From: Xiphydria camelus
Lineage: Eukaryota; Arthropoda; Insecta; Hymenoptera; Xiphydriidae
NCBI GenBank assembly: GCA_963678675.1
Contig: OY783195.1
Span: forward strand, 29,313,385 to 29,377,384
Reading direction: 5' to 3'
Length of the DNA: 64,000 nucleotides
Shown here piece by piece: positions 10,575 to 23,900 of this stretch. Position numbers and translations under genes: made by a program. Position 1 is the stretch's first letter, and each line of letters starts with the position of its first letter. The notes under the pieces were generated by a model. The model searched no databases and had not been told where the DNA came from. It worked only from the letters and a program-made list of their open reading frames with translations.

Positions 10575-13500
10575 TTAATTTTGCTTGAGCTTTCCAAAAT
10601 CAATTTCCGCATAATTAAATCCTTCCTGAACAGGAGTAGGAGAAACAGGCGGTGCGTTGGGCACCTCTGGTAAGTCCAAGCTAGCGTAATGCAATATCGT
10701 CGCACCTGGTTGCAATTTTTCATATCCTTCGCTATCTAGCGGACTGGGCGTGGGCGTCGGGGTTGGCGTTAACGTAGGAGTTTGTATCGGAGTATCATCG
10801 AGTAGCTTGGGAGATGCCGGCTTGGATTGCAAGGGTGTGAATCCCGATGGAGTCGGACTCGTCGTCGGTGAAGCGGTCACTAGTTTGGGCTTCGATACAG
10901 TCATTTCGAATAACCTCTTTGTGACGGGATTGACTATCGAATGATCCTCGGATATCGAGGAAGCGGAAGTAACTCGCGAGGCATCTTTACCGGAAGGACT
11001 AGGTGGTTCCGTCTCGTTAACGTTCTTAGGTAAGGAGTTGTCGATGGTAGGAAGGGGACTAGGTGCAGAGAGCTTTCTTCCCGGTCTCATTACGGTGTAT
11101 TCACTATTCGCCGACGTGCCAGTCGCGGAATTTGACCCTGAATCCTGCTGTGACGTGAAAGACTTAATCGGAGATTGCGGGCTGTTCAAAGAAAAGGGAA
11201 AGATGGTCGTGGTGGAACCCGTCGGTGTGGCTCGCGGAGGAGAAGCGGGCGTACTGGCCAAACTTTCCGAATTTGAGCTTCCGTTCAGAGGTAGAAAACT
11301 GGGAATCTGTTGAGACGATTTGCTAGCGGCTTGAATAGCTATTGGTTGGGAGCGTGATTTTTCCTTTCGGCTGCCACCTCTCGTTCTTTTGGAGTTTCGG
11401 CCGTTTATACCCATACTCATGTTAGTGTAGTCCTGCTCCAAATCGGGCCGGCCCTTGAAGGACATTTCCACATATCCTTCGGGAGGACGCCTCGGCTGTG
11501 GAAGATCTACCGGTGCTGTTCTTGTACCACCTGAAAGGAAATTGTTCATGTGATGACACGCGAGCTCTCTTCTCAGTTAGACAGTGATGGCAAACTGGTA
11601 TAAGTTGATATTCGGTCGGAAAGAAAAACACTAGTGTGTTTCTCGGACGAAAAAACTGCCAATACGATGCAAGGAGCAGACTTTTTAAACAGAATTTACC
11701 AATCCTTATTCGACTATAAAGAATAACGTGTTAATAGGTCTGTTCGCGCTGCCTACACTCGCTACACTTTTCGGAAAAGTGTAGCGAGTGTAGGCAGCGC
11801 GAACAGACCTAATGAAACATCGCCATATGTCTGCTTTTAGTTCCCAAAATTTAAACAATTCAATGGGCCACTCTATACATTTCGAATTCAAAGGAAGCAA
11901 CACTGCAGTATCTTTCTTGTTAGTAGTAAGACTCGAGAGATTTGTAAGAGTAAAGTGGGTTCAAGCATGAAAAAAAAAGAGCAAATTCTCCACTTTCCGA
12001 ACTCCTGTTTTAGTAGCACCATTCTCTCAATAGGGCGAACGTACTGTGTCGCGCATCGCGTGTATACGACGAGTACTCTGTTTCGCGGCGAAGTAAATAT
12101 AGACTCATCGGAAACATTGCACCCGGAAAAATCACGGTATCCGTATATTGAGCAAAGAGCTACTTCAATTACACGTGCCAACGAATACCTCATCTTTGGA
12201 ATTTCACTGACAGCACTTTACAAGTCTGCTCCTCTCAAATACCTACAAGTAGTTCTAAGTCAAGTTTCACTTTCTCGCGCATCAAATGTCTCAACACGAC
12301 GACGCGTTTAGAAAAACCTGCCACGTAATTCCTACCTGGTGGACCGTTCATCTGCATGTAGTCCTCTTGTTTGGGACTTGATCCAGTTCTCGCCCAATCG
12401 TCCAGAGCGGCTCCGGTCATCCTCATGTAAGAGCCCTCGGCTTCTTCGACTGGCTTCAACGTCGTGATCACCGGTTTAAGAGCCGAGACAGAGGTGGATA
12501 CGTGACCATGATTGTGATTGGCAGTGGTAGTGTTATTATTATTATTCCGATTAGTCTGCAATCAGATGCAAATGAAAAGTTGATGGGTTCGCGTGCCGCC
12601 ACTTTCTCGTGATCCTTTGATCTATCGAGATTTTAGCAAGTCATTCAACTCACCTTATGAATGCCACTCATATCGACATAGGGGGCAGTCGTCGATACGG
12701 GCGGTTGTCCAGGGGACATGTCGACGTAGGAACTAGTGTCTGTGGCAGTGGAATACGTTTGCGATTGCGATTGCGACAGCGGTTGAGAGTGAGAGTAAGA
12801 AGACGGCGGCGAAGCGAGCGTGGTTGGAACATTGGGTCTGGTAAAGTCTAACTCCATAAGATCTTCCATACGTTCGGAAGCCGCGGAGCAACCAGAATTA
12901 TGGCCCCAAGAGCTGGACAATAACGGCGCGGAGTAGGACTTGTTCGAATTCGAACTCTCGGAACTCGCCAGAAGCGGCGCGGTGACCACGTTGGCCAATC
13001 TTCCGATCTCGGGCCTCTTGGATCGACTGCCCACGGAAAATGCTCTGACTCTGCTAGCCTCCTGTTGAGCTATGTCCAGCCTAGTGGGGAAAAAACGCAA
13101 CGAAAGCGCGCGATGTCGCGTTAGAAGGTACGGTGATACTGAAAAATCGATAGTGAGAGCGTTCGAAAGACACGCGAAGAAGATATAGTACCTATTTTTG
13201 CGGTGTCTATTGGTCGGTTCCGGTCTTGAACCAACGGAGTATGCTCTAGTCGGTCTAGCTTGAAGATCTTCACCAGGGGCTAAGAAGCTGGTCACCTTGT
13301 CTAAGTGATACTCGGAAAACCTCAAGTCCGTGCTGGGAGTGCCGGACGTCACGGAACAACTACTGCCGCCGTGTTGGGACATGTCGTCCGGGAAATGGCC
13401 GTTATGGGGATTATTAGGGTCCATGTCGACATAGCCGTCGTCGCCGACTGGCGCCATCGGTACGTAGCCGTCGGAAAGAGTATTGGTTTCTTCGACGAGG

Positions 13501-16500
13501 GACGAAGCTCTAGAGTGAGAATGTGCCGTAGTTGCCGGACTCATTGGCATGTACGCTCCTCCACGGCCGGGACTTGAACTGCAAGGACTATACATCTCCA
13601 CGTAGGAACTCTGCTGTAAAAAGAATGTCGTGTTAACATGAATAAGTGCTCCTGTTGGATGAGCCTGTCGCGGCTTAACGTTCCCTTGTAATACACGAAA
13701 TAATGAGAGTCGTTGAATGAGTTGGTATTCTTACTTGTGAGGGCGAATGGGGCTTGAAATTAGGTGAGTATTTATGATGCTGTTGACCACTGGACCAAAG
13801 GGCGTAGTCATCTCCGTTCTCCTCCAAAATAACCGGTTCATCGGGCGTTAGCGAGTGACCGTATCGCGAAGCTGGCCCTTCCTCGAGAATGCTCTCTCCA
13901 CCGTCATCCATGGATAGCGAGGATCCGGCGGAATCCGTCGAGCACGCGCCTGAAGCTGGGCTGATGGGCATGGAGGAAACTGGCGGAGAATAGGAGAGTC
14001 CCTTTCCGTACATGGAATGAGGTCTGGGTACATGCGGAGCAAGATGCATGGCTCTTGGATGGCCCAGTACAATAGCAGGATGACTCTCACTCGTGGTGCG
14101 TGCTCTGGATGGCAAGCTGTCGCACCTTTCCCGGCCGCTCGTACCTGTAAGGTGTACTCGTCAGCAATTTTCACGAAAGAAGAGAATAATTTCGAAAGCG
14201 CACCATCATCCAACTGGCATAACAGTGGTTAGTTCACTTGCATCGACAAATATACACGTGATTAAGAGTAATTTTGGTAAGCATCGGAAGACACCGATTG
14301 TACGTATATACATGTACAGAAGGGAGAAATTTCTTGTGTCGTAATTTCTCGAGCGCCAATCGAATGAGATGTCGATCGGTGAAAAGCGATAATGAAAGAG
14401 GTGACGAGTATTAAAGAAACATGTCGATCGTAGACGATGGGAAGGCCAATTGCATTATTCGTAAGTAACAGTAGACACGTTCTAATTTTAGCGAGATACT
14501 CTTCGCCCGCGCTTTCGCGATATGTCGCGACGCGTATCGAGAACGGCTGCGCGTTCCCAACAACTGTCGAAATTCTTTGTGACAAAGAATATTGGCAACT
14601 CTTGATCGTCGTCGCTCGACACTGCGGAAAGAATGAGCGTTGTATCGAACGAAAATACATACAGCGTAAAACGGATCTTTTAGATGATTGCGTTTGATTG
14701 ATAAGAACGGCAGCTAAGGGCAGCGACAGGGTTCTCTGGTGGGATATTGTAGCGGTTGTGGTTGTTGTAACGGTGACAATGGTTGTGACATGAGTGGATT
14801 GGGAGACATTGACGGAATGGGGATGACTGGCTACCGAATGACGGCGCCTATTTGCAGTCACGTTGGCGTTAGTCGAGGCACTCCCAACATGCCCGGTCAC
14901 AGCCCCAGTCCCAGCAACGGCAACAGCTGTAAACCATACAGCTCACTGTTGTGAAACTACCTATCGATGGCAATGTTAATATACATCGCTACGCGATGCC
15001 AACAGCACGAGCGCGCCTTCGCGAAAAGAACGCTAACGTGTTTACTGCGGTGTCGTACCAATGGAAAAGAAATGATCGAGATTTACAAGTATATTAAACA
15101 TTGCAACACTTTAACGCATTCGTGGTTTCTAGTGTGAAAACTGAAAATAATATTCCTGGACTCTTCCAGGTTTTCCAATCTGAAATGACTTGTTTTCTCT
15201 GAACCTCGTGCATATCTAAATTCGATGCAGCGAAGCTATCTCTTTATAATCAGCACGTAATCAGGTTTTCCAGAATTCTCTGACTGCTAGAGACCTTCTA
15301 CGATTAGCTATGGCAGCATTTACAATATTATAGATGGATAAATTCCACGAATCTCGCATCGACATTTCTTTTCCTGTCGATATTCAACTCTATTAGTAAT
15401 AACGTATGAACCTCGTGAGAAACCCCAAGGAAATATTTCTACCGGCGCTATCCACAGCTCAGAGTGTAACGCACTCGTATTTATATTGCTATCGCTCCGT
15501 ATATCTTAATTCCCAGTTTCAAATCTCTCATTGAAGATAGTAGCACCGATAATAAATTTCCAAAAATGCATGTCCAACGCGTGGCGATAACTGAATTTCG
15601 TGAATCATCAATCTTCCTGATACATTTATATCAGAAGGCGATATACCCCGCAAACACCGATTCGGAAAAAAAATTTACGACGAATTATCAAGTACAGCGA
15701 GCAGTATATACTTTGGTGATTGTCTTATTGCACACGATAGATACTTACCCAAAACGTATACAAGTTCTAAAAATTCTCATTGGTCAGTTTTAATGACCCA
15801 CTTCGAATAAAGTTGATAACTCCTTAGAATAATGTTAATTCTATCAATGACAATTTAAGAAGGCACGTCTGCAACGTACATACACTGGTGTTGCAGACGC
15901 GTCGTTCCAAATAGTCCCTGATCAGATGCAGTATTTTTCTTTGGAACCATCAAAATTAGCACTTTCCAATGATAAGACAAATAACGTACATTTCATCCGT
16001 TCAAGAGCTACGCAAAACATAGATGTAACGACAGAAAAAACCCGAAGAAAAAGAAGTTAGTGAAAATCCTGAAACATGTTCAACTTGTTCTAGAGCATAT
16101 TTAATTAAAATTCATTTAGAAAAAGGGATTATTGTTATATTCGTTCCTAATATTTACGGTCTGCTCGAATAGGGACGGCGTACGTCGTGAACGGATCCAA
16201 AAAAAACGCTATGAGAAAAGAGCATACAACTACTGTGACGGAAAACAGACCCGTGAGTGTATTGGAAGAGGAGGTACTCTGTGTTTGACTACTCCATGAA
16301 GGGGCAGATGCAGGGATGTTCTGCTCCCGCAATGGATCCGCCTGCTCCTTGTGCGTCTTCTGTTCCTCTATAAAGCCCGCAACCCACGTGTGTTACTCTA
16401 AAGCTGACTATTGCCGTATCTCCTTCGTTGTACACGAATGGACGAACGAGATACGGTGTACGGAAAGCACGTACTCACACGGAAACGGTTATGGTCCGAC

Positions 16501-18256
16501 ACGAAACAAAACCTAACAGATTTCTATTCAACGATGTATGTATTTACTTAGCATCTACACAACCACAGAGCGTAATCACCAATTTCCCTACGTATCTCCG
16601 AAGAGAGCTAGAAGCTAGTGCGGGATGTCTGATATGTAGCACCACGGATATTTGCTTGTCCATCATTCTAGCTCCAACTTTATTAACGATAATGTAACCT
16701 TGACTTTGTATATCGCGCTTTCAAATATGAATAGCAAACACTTGAAACAGATGTAATTACGAAGCAGAAACAAAACTCATACGTGTATTATGTATAATCG
16801 AAACAATTTAATTGTAGAAAAGTAAAAATGATCCACTACTCACCACTGTGGAACATGATATATCAGTATTTCTCTTACCCAGTAAAATTGGCATTCTTTA
16901 AAAGGATAACATATTTCGATATATCGCACTAATCGCCAATTTTACTGAATTCAATTTCTGTACAAATTAACAGCGGACTGTACAAAATTGTGTTAATAAC
17001 ATTCGAGATACACAATCCCACATTAGACTATTGTCGCGTCGATAGTGCAACCGAGATACAAAATATTAGATAATTTTATGGCACATTTCAACTGGTGACG
17101 AACCATAACCAATGTCTACAAATTGCTAGGTGATATACGAAAAAGTAATATGAGAGAACGAGTTAAACTTACCCGATGGAGAGAAACCATGAAGTTTTTG
17201 CCCCGTATGACGTCGTTGGAGTACCGATATAGGTTTACTGGCCTCGTTTGCCGAAGAACTACGCATTCTTTGACGAGGACCTACTTCGTCCTTGTTACTG
17301 TTCGAATTGCTCATCGCGTTTAAGATAGCTGCATGCATGTTATGAGCAATGTTGTTATCCTCAGCCTCCATCCAAAATTCGCCACCGCCTGTTACCGCCA
17401 ATCTACCGACTTCCATGTAGAAGATACGATCCATATGTCCACACCGTCTGATGCAGATTAGCTGCACAGAGACACAAGTGATTGATAATTATTTTATTTG
17501 CCTTTCGCCAGTACTTGAAGCTCGAATATATCTTCTTCAATAATGAAACTTTGTATAAAAGTTCACTCACGGAGAATTCTATGGAATCGGTGTTGTCTTT
17601 CGCTCCAATTTTGACGAGACTCAATGTACGATCCGTAAGGCATAGTCTATAAGGTCCGTGGATATTTTTTCGATCACCCAAGCCTTTCTTCTGCATTGTA
17701 ACTTGCCAAACGTGTTCTGCAAAGAGAAAATATAGAACTTAAAATAAATTGGAACTTGTCTCTGTTGCTTCTCAAAGGGCTCGATATATCGGTTATTGTG
17801 CCGTTGACATACCAATAAAGTAAACAACATCAATTATTAATCGAGCTAAAGGTATAGAATTTAAAACTTACCGAACATGGGGCGAGGCTGCTCTCCGTCG
17901 GGTACATCTCCGCTTTGCAACAAGAGCATAGCTTTGAGCCATTCGTCCAACTCCTTTTCGCTGTCGAGAATCAAGCAAAAGCACTCATCCTTGGTGTACA
18001 ACGCTATGACGTGTTTGTGTTTTGTATCGACGCGCTTGTTAATGTTGAAGCAGCTATTAAGCGGGATGCTGCGTTTCGGAGGCTGCTTATTTTCGAATTT
18101 CTTCTTGCTTCCGTAGTATTCCAAGCAAGCCGGAAACCCTGGCGCTTCGCCGCGAAGCGCGAAGAATTTCTTCTTGAGGGTTTTGAGCTTTCTGAGATGT
18201 CCGGAGCGAACGACAGGTCCTCCCGAGGGAGAGACCAAACCCCTGCTCGAAGACAT
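10575..18256 (-). CDS. chico: Insulin receptor substrate (IRS/chico), 8 coding exons, about 1,084 aa
   Basis: Docking protein that carries the signal from insulin/IGF receptors to PI3-kinase at the plasma membrane. Exons (high to low): 17,872-18,256; 17,571-17,716; 17,173-17,461; 13,735-14,144; 13,192-13,613; 12,654-13,080; 12,336-12,555; 10,575-11,530. All have GT/AG borders and phases sum to 1,085 codons. Exon 1 encodes a PH domain (SGHLRKLKTLKKKFFALRG, SCFNINKRVD), exons 2-3 the IRS-type PTB (HVWQVTMQKKGLG, IRRCGHMDRIFYMEVGR, GEFWMEAED). The Ser/Pro-rich tail carries about ten YxxM PI3K-binding motifs (YVEM twice, YMPM, YVPM, YVDM three times, YMRM, YMQM, YTNM) and ends FNYAEIDFGKLKQN. I chose the ATG of MSSSRG, just before the PH domain; an in-frame ATG at 18,403 would add 49 residues of unlikely sequence. 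The 3,028-bp intron after exon 3 may hold extra exons, listed separately. Family certain; individual splice sites very likely. Confidence 0.95.
11735..11811. repeat. Perfect 77-bp palindrome in an IRS intron
   Basis: Two 38-base arms (TAGGTCTGTTCGCGCTGCC... and its exact complement) meet at a single central base at 11,773. There is no mismatch in the arms. It sits in the intron between the last two IRS coding exons. It could be a very young miniature element or a perfect-duplex hairpin in the IRS pre-mRNA. Confidence 0.9.
14663..14926 (-). other. Possible cassette exon in the large IRS intron (264 nt)
   Basis: An open segment lies between TTTACAG at its 5' side and a T|GTATGT donor at its 3' side. 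It enters and leaves in phase 1, exactly the phase of the IRS exon 3/exon 4 junction, and is 88 codons long, so inclusion keeps the IRS frame. The encoded stretch is Ser/Thr/His/Val rich, with a basophilic-kinase-like RRRHSVAS and an RTLSLP motif that resembles a 14-3-3 mode-1 site, similar in style to the IRS region after the PTB. Conserved IRS sequence reads well without it, so it would be alternative or spurious. The upstream polypyrimidine tract is only moderate. Confidence 0.35.
16150..16364 (-). other. Possible terminal exon with transmembrane tail inside the large IRS intron
   Basis: After a GGGCTTTATAG acceptor, an open frame runs to a stop near 16,150. It encodes about 70 residues: a charged start (EEQKTHKEQADPLREQ), a Ser/Thr linker and one hydrophobic segment of about 20 residues (LTGLFSVTVVVCSFLIAFFL), then a short polar end. 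An ATTAAA signal-like hexamer lies about 45 nt past the stop. Its entry phase fits IRS exon 3, so it could be an alternative last exon giving a PH-PTB protein with a C-terminal anchor. It could equally be the last exon of an unrelated nested gene whose other exons I could not find. I do not recognise the sequence. Confidence 0.3.
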
Positions 18257-20960
18257 CGCGACGATAGTTAAGAAACCCGTCTTTGCCGATGAGTTACAAA
18301 CGGTCGATGGATGATACCGAGTACCATTTACACGGTACTTCGAGCTGTGCTGTGCAGTACACCCTTCAAGAGTGATTTCGAAGATCTTCGATCGAAAATT
18401 CAAAGGCGCGACACTATCGAAACAGACGGCGGTTTATTTTGAATTCTTACGGAAAAACCGGTACGCACGAGACTCGTCGAGATACACTTTTACCAGGTCT
18501 TCTATTCTTTGTAATATTTGCACTCGCGACCGTAAGTAACGTTCGCGCCCAAACGAAGCGTGCCACGAATAGTATCGTCGATCTCGTTGATGCGTGCGAC
18601 TGTTTTATTTTTCTCCTACTTTGCACCGTTCACGGAATCACTGCAAATTGTCATCGTCAATGGGACCACGTGTCGGGGGTAAATAGACAAACGCACGTCA
18701 CCTCGGTGCATGTGCACTCAGGGCGTCTCATTTCCCTCGAGTTTTGCAATCGACTGTTCCTGATTCCAAGGTTAAGGAACGCCTTTTCGGAGGGAAGAGC
18801 CCGAAAATTGACCCCGCGAATTATCACTCGTCGCTCCACCCGGATCGCTATGTCGCACAATTTCCACGATCTTTCTTTCCACCTGGCACGTTCCGTTGAC
18901 CGAGGTTAGAAACTGCGATTCCGAGGGTGGATCGTTCGCGGCGCGAGGTCACCAGCATGGGGCACCATTTACATTCCACTTCCATGTACATACGGGCAGG
19001 TAACTGGGCCCCTACGGTGTTTGCCACGAACTCCACCTGTTTATTGCGACGAATAACGCGATTTATTACGCATCCACAATAGACGGCTCACACGACACGC
19101 GCAGGTGGGTGGTTGAACCCACTTATCGCGCCTAGCGTAAAACGGCTCGCAAGTAAATAGGCTACTACCAAGGGCAGGATAATTTTTCATGCGCAATAGG
19201 AGGCAACACCAAAACACGCCAGCATTCCAGGATGGCGCGAAACACTTCCTGTTCCTCGAGCAACGTGCGAGTAGTCCGCGAAAAGGCTGGCGAAACAAAT
19301 GCTATCATTCCCGAAGGTAGATTCCCGCACTCTGGTGGCACACTACCGCGCGGGAACTCGTGAAATACGCACACCACGATCACACATCTGCCCGAGGTGA
19401 AAAATTTTGAGCCCGCGCGCGCGCGACGATCCCGCGCTAATGCCGATCCGAATGGGAAATGCGCGCAATCCCGATGGCAGGTAGACGCGTACCAGACGTA
19501 CGCACGATTTTACAAACGTTCTCGAACGCTCGGACACTGAGGCCAACGCGATAAATACAGATTTTTCAATTGCACGCTAAGTAATAAAATAGGCGTTCGT
19601 GTCCATCTTGGAAAGGTCATGTGTATGGTAAGCTCCGCAGTTGTAAACAAGCTGTACGCAGGCGCTAACCGCTCAAATGGCGGCGACTCGATACGCAACC
19701 TACGATACAAACCTCCACTCTCTCTGGATGTGTAGGTATACGTGCTACACGACATACATATACGTAATCGTAAGAGAACTATACTTATTCAACAATTATG
19801 TGCCATCCGTTTGTGATATACCTATTCTGGTTGTTGCAAATAACCATTTTTGATCGCATGCTTGTAATCAGCAATCTTTCGTAAAACTTTGGCCCGATGT
19901 CATTATTGCGTAGGTATAAGCTTTGTACTTACGTTCCCGCCACTTCCTCCTGCAATGCCATTACAATTTTTTTCCAAAAAGAAAACGATATACCGTTTTC
20001 CCGAGTATTCTGCAAGTAGGGGCCAAGATTTTAAAGGACGAATGGACGAAAGGATGAAGTTATCTTACAACTTTGTCAATCGTTCACGTCTGGACATCGA
20101 ACAACGTAATATAATGTTACGTGGAATAATATATTGTAATCACAAAAATAACTTTGATCTCATTGGTATAGTCTCATTAAGTTTCATAAATCTACTTCGC
20201 TTTTTATGATCATAATTCGAATAACTAACTATACCTATTATTCTCTCTATTATTATACTTTTTCAAAATACTTTGGCAAGAGTTTCCATCTTATTTGTTG
20301 ATATTATTATGCAACCATATAATCTCGACGTAAGCGTACATTACTTTACCAAAAAACTAATACTAACGTCTTTTTAAACATGACAAATGAAAAAGAAATA
20401 CCATGATGTGTTTTGTGTAATTATCGATTTACCACTAGTGTACTACAGATAGCACCATACGTATAACACCAAGAAATTGATATTGCCATATGTGTCAAAC
20501 TATTTTTTCCTCACGCACTGACTTCGCATTGAGAATCCCCGATTAAGACTACTTTTAGTTAAGCGCCTCCTCGTGATGCATTGCCAGTCGTCCGTCGGGA
20601 AAGATAAGACACTTTTAGTTAGTACTATTACACGTATTTCTTTTTAATTGTTATACGTAATACTCTAGTGAAATGTATCTCGTAAATTGAAAGAACTTAA
20701 CCATAATTGCAGTATGATCGCAAAAATTAAAATGACACGCGAAAATGTTCACTGAGAAAAGTTCCGTGCATATTCATATATACGGACCATCTGCTACAAT
20801 ACTGTTTCATAAAGATGAAGAATAATTGCAGGTACATGAAAATATATATTTAAGAAAATTGATGAAATTAATTTTTGTGTTCGTTAACGTTAATTGTGAA
20901 AACGCAGGAAATGATTCAAATGTATTTTGTTCGCGAGAAAACGCATAAAACAATTTCTCT
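18257..20960. other. IRS 5' region and PIWI 3' flank
   Basis: 18.3-19.7 kb is CpG-dense, consistent with the IRS promoter and 5' UTR exons on the minus strand. 19.8-20.96 kb is AT-rich flank downstream of the PIWI stop. A plus-strand frame at 18,439-18,909 has no recognisable content. No other feature is supported. Confidence 0.5.
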
Positions 20961-23900
20961 TTACAAGTAAAAGAGCCTATCTGCTAGTGTCTCGCTTGGT
21001 GCAACACGAATGCTTTGACCGACGAGATATGCGAGTTTATGTGCATATTGGCATGGCGCTGGAACCCTGATGGTCCCAGGCCAATTGTAATACAAGTGAC
21101 ACAGTTTGTACGTTAGACGTTGTAAATGATCAGTTTTCATAGCTTCGTCGTGGATAACGATGTAGTGTGTTGGAGATACCGATCCCTGTCGAACGGATTG
21201 GGGAACCAGAAAGAAATCATACCAATTTCGACGAGTCACCGAAGAATCCACTATCGTTCCTGCTGGTGGATTGGACAAGCTCGATCCCTACGATACAAGA
21301 ATCGTGTCATTGTTTATTCTCGATTGCTGAAGACCTTGGGACATGCAAAAGTTGAACTTTCGGATTAGAAGACTTACATCCTGCTTGAACAATCGCGTGT
21401 TGATTCGTTTCTGCACTATGACGATACTCATTTTCGGTTTGTAATTCGGGGCCACATCGATGAATGCATTCTGCAATTGCTTTACTTCGTACCGAGCGAC
21501 TGTATTTAGCTGTCCATCTCCAACTCCATCGCGAAATAGAATTACCCGATCCGGTAATTTGCCGTTTTTCTAAAATTGAGAAGATGAAGTAGAGTTACGC
21601 GATTTGTGAGAAAAAGTTTCACGATTTGTGAAAGTATTTTAATACCGCTCGATATTTGTTTAAAGATGCGACGAGGCAGATTTTGAGGAGATCAACCAGC
21701 TCCTGGTGGGGTTGTTGCAAGCACGTCTTACTGTACCAAGTAGTAAGATGTTGATCTAGACTCGCCACAAATGCCGCGACACTACCGTGCGATCCCTGAG
21801 CCGCGCCGGCATGATAAACATCCATTCCACAAACCATACAGCTTTTCTGCAAAAGTGCGTGAATTTTCAAAACTCGGAAATATACGTGACATGTAAAAAT
21901 GAAAGAGGTTCGACGAAACGTACGAATGGCATGCTTAACGCCCAAAGCGAGCCGCCGAGCTTGCAGTTCATTTGCAATGCTATTTTCTCGGTTACAGCTT
22001 TTAATTTATCAGGTCGCGCAATTGTTCTTGCGATGATAACTTGAGATGCGATGGGCAATTCTACGCAGCAAATCCTATGGACGATACGTATTAATTAGAT
22101 AATAATAGTTTTTGAACCAGAGAAACCATGTCACAAAGTATATAACTTATCAAAGTTACCCACTTTTTAATTGCTGCGTAACGATCATTTCGAAGCGTAG
22201 GTACAATGATAACTACTATTTCAGCAGAGGGATCAATATATTTCCGAAGTTCCCTGATGAAAGACTCCGTTTTGTCATCGCTTAAAGTAATAACATTCGG
22301 CTGATTGATATTCATACCCATTGCTGGACCTACTTTCACCAATGTAGTGAGGAAATCTTTACATGCTCTCCCATCCCTTTGACAGTGTATCAAAAACCAT
22401 TTGTTCAAGTGGGGCTGTGGAACAACTTAATTTTATCAACTATCGTTTCTTTCGATGATACAACATTCGTAATACTGCATCACGCAAGCTCAAACTCACA
22501 GTTGATAACATCGGACTACTCGTAGCAATTCCAGTCCAATCCGCATTGGCTCTGCACTTGAAAGTTTTGTTATTACCAAATTGGATAATTTCAGGCTCGA
22601 GAACCCTTCCAACAATTTTTATAATATCACTTTCCATCTCTAATCCCCAAGATGCTAATATTTCGCGGCAGGCATCGTCGCTCTGCACTTGTCGGATAAA
22701 TTCGCGAATGACATTGCGGCGAGCGTCGGGAGTAACTCTGGTAACCGTTGCCAGGTCCCTCATAACTCGATTATCACTTCTGAGGGTGTCCGTTAATCCG
22801 GCGAGATAACAGAGTTCCGGGATCAGCATTATCAAATTCTCTTGAACCTATATTATGATTAAACAGGTCAATCGACAATACGCAATGCACAATTTCATTT
22901 ATAACTAATGAGTTTTTAAATAAGTAAAACAGAGACACGCTTGTGCGAAAAAAAACTGCATTTCTCTGTGCCCTCCCTTGTACATACGCTTGCAAGATAC
23001 GCTCCATGAGCTGAAATTCACCTTCTAGATACAGGAAACTCTTTGCACTCACCTCGTTAGTCGACGTCCTTTTCTTTGCACGATGCACTAATAATGGTTG
23101 CTCCTGATCCTTTATTTCAATGTTCCAATGATTCTTGTAGTATTGCGACAGAGACATCTTACTCCCATCGCTTGATTCGAATTGCATTGTTGGATTCTTG
23201 TTCCAATAAATGTCGTCAATACGGTACGTTCTGTTATTGTATCTTGTCAAGACAGACGTGCCGATCACGTCCACGGCTACAGCGTTTTTAAAGTCTCGAG
23301 GATTCCTACGATGGATATCATGCCTGGCAAAAAAGTAAAGCTTACATGTATTTCATTAATCGACCGCAATTGAAGTAAAATGTTCCATATTTACATTAGA
23401 TCTCGCACTGTTTCCGTACGCATCGCGCGATGAGTGGCGTCAATGTTAAGCTTCAGACCGCCTTCGTACTCATCAACGGCAGTTATATATCCGGGCCACA
23501 ATTCAAGTCTATGTTGGGGTATGGCGTGTGCGCCTTTTGGATTAAAAAATTGGCGGCCAATGCGAACTTGATTCAAGCATTTCATGATACGATTGAACAA
23601 AGTGTTAAAAAAATGAATGGAATCAGCCATATTACGCTGTCTTTTGTAAATGACTCTTAGCCGAACTGTAGAACCGTCCATAGGATGGGCCGAGTTAAAC
23701 ACTGTTTCCTGCAGTGTTTTAAATTGTATTAAGTTCGAGCAGAAATCTCAGACATACGTAGCACACAATTATAATTATATAATCCGGTCATAAGCGGATC
23801 TATACTCACGACATCTTTCAATCTATGTGGCAAATAAAGAATAGTCCCATCAAAGATCTTATTACCTCCGAGAGCAGCCATATGTTGATTCAACAATTTT

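Noticed and set aside
15866..15904. Hairpin with CGTCTGCAAC/GTTGCAGACG arms
   Set aside because: Only about 10 paired bases; too short for a miRNA precursor or a convincing element.
18439..18909. 156-codon plus-strand frame upstream of IRS
   Set aside because: Lies in the CpG-rich IRS promoter region, with no domain and no neighbouring splice-supported exons.
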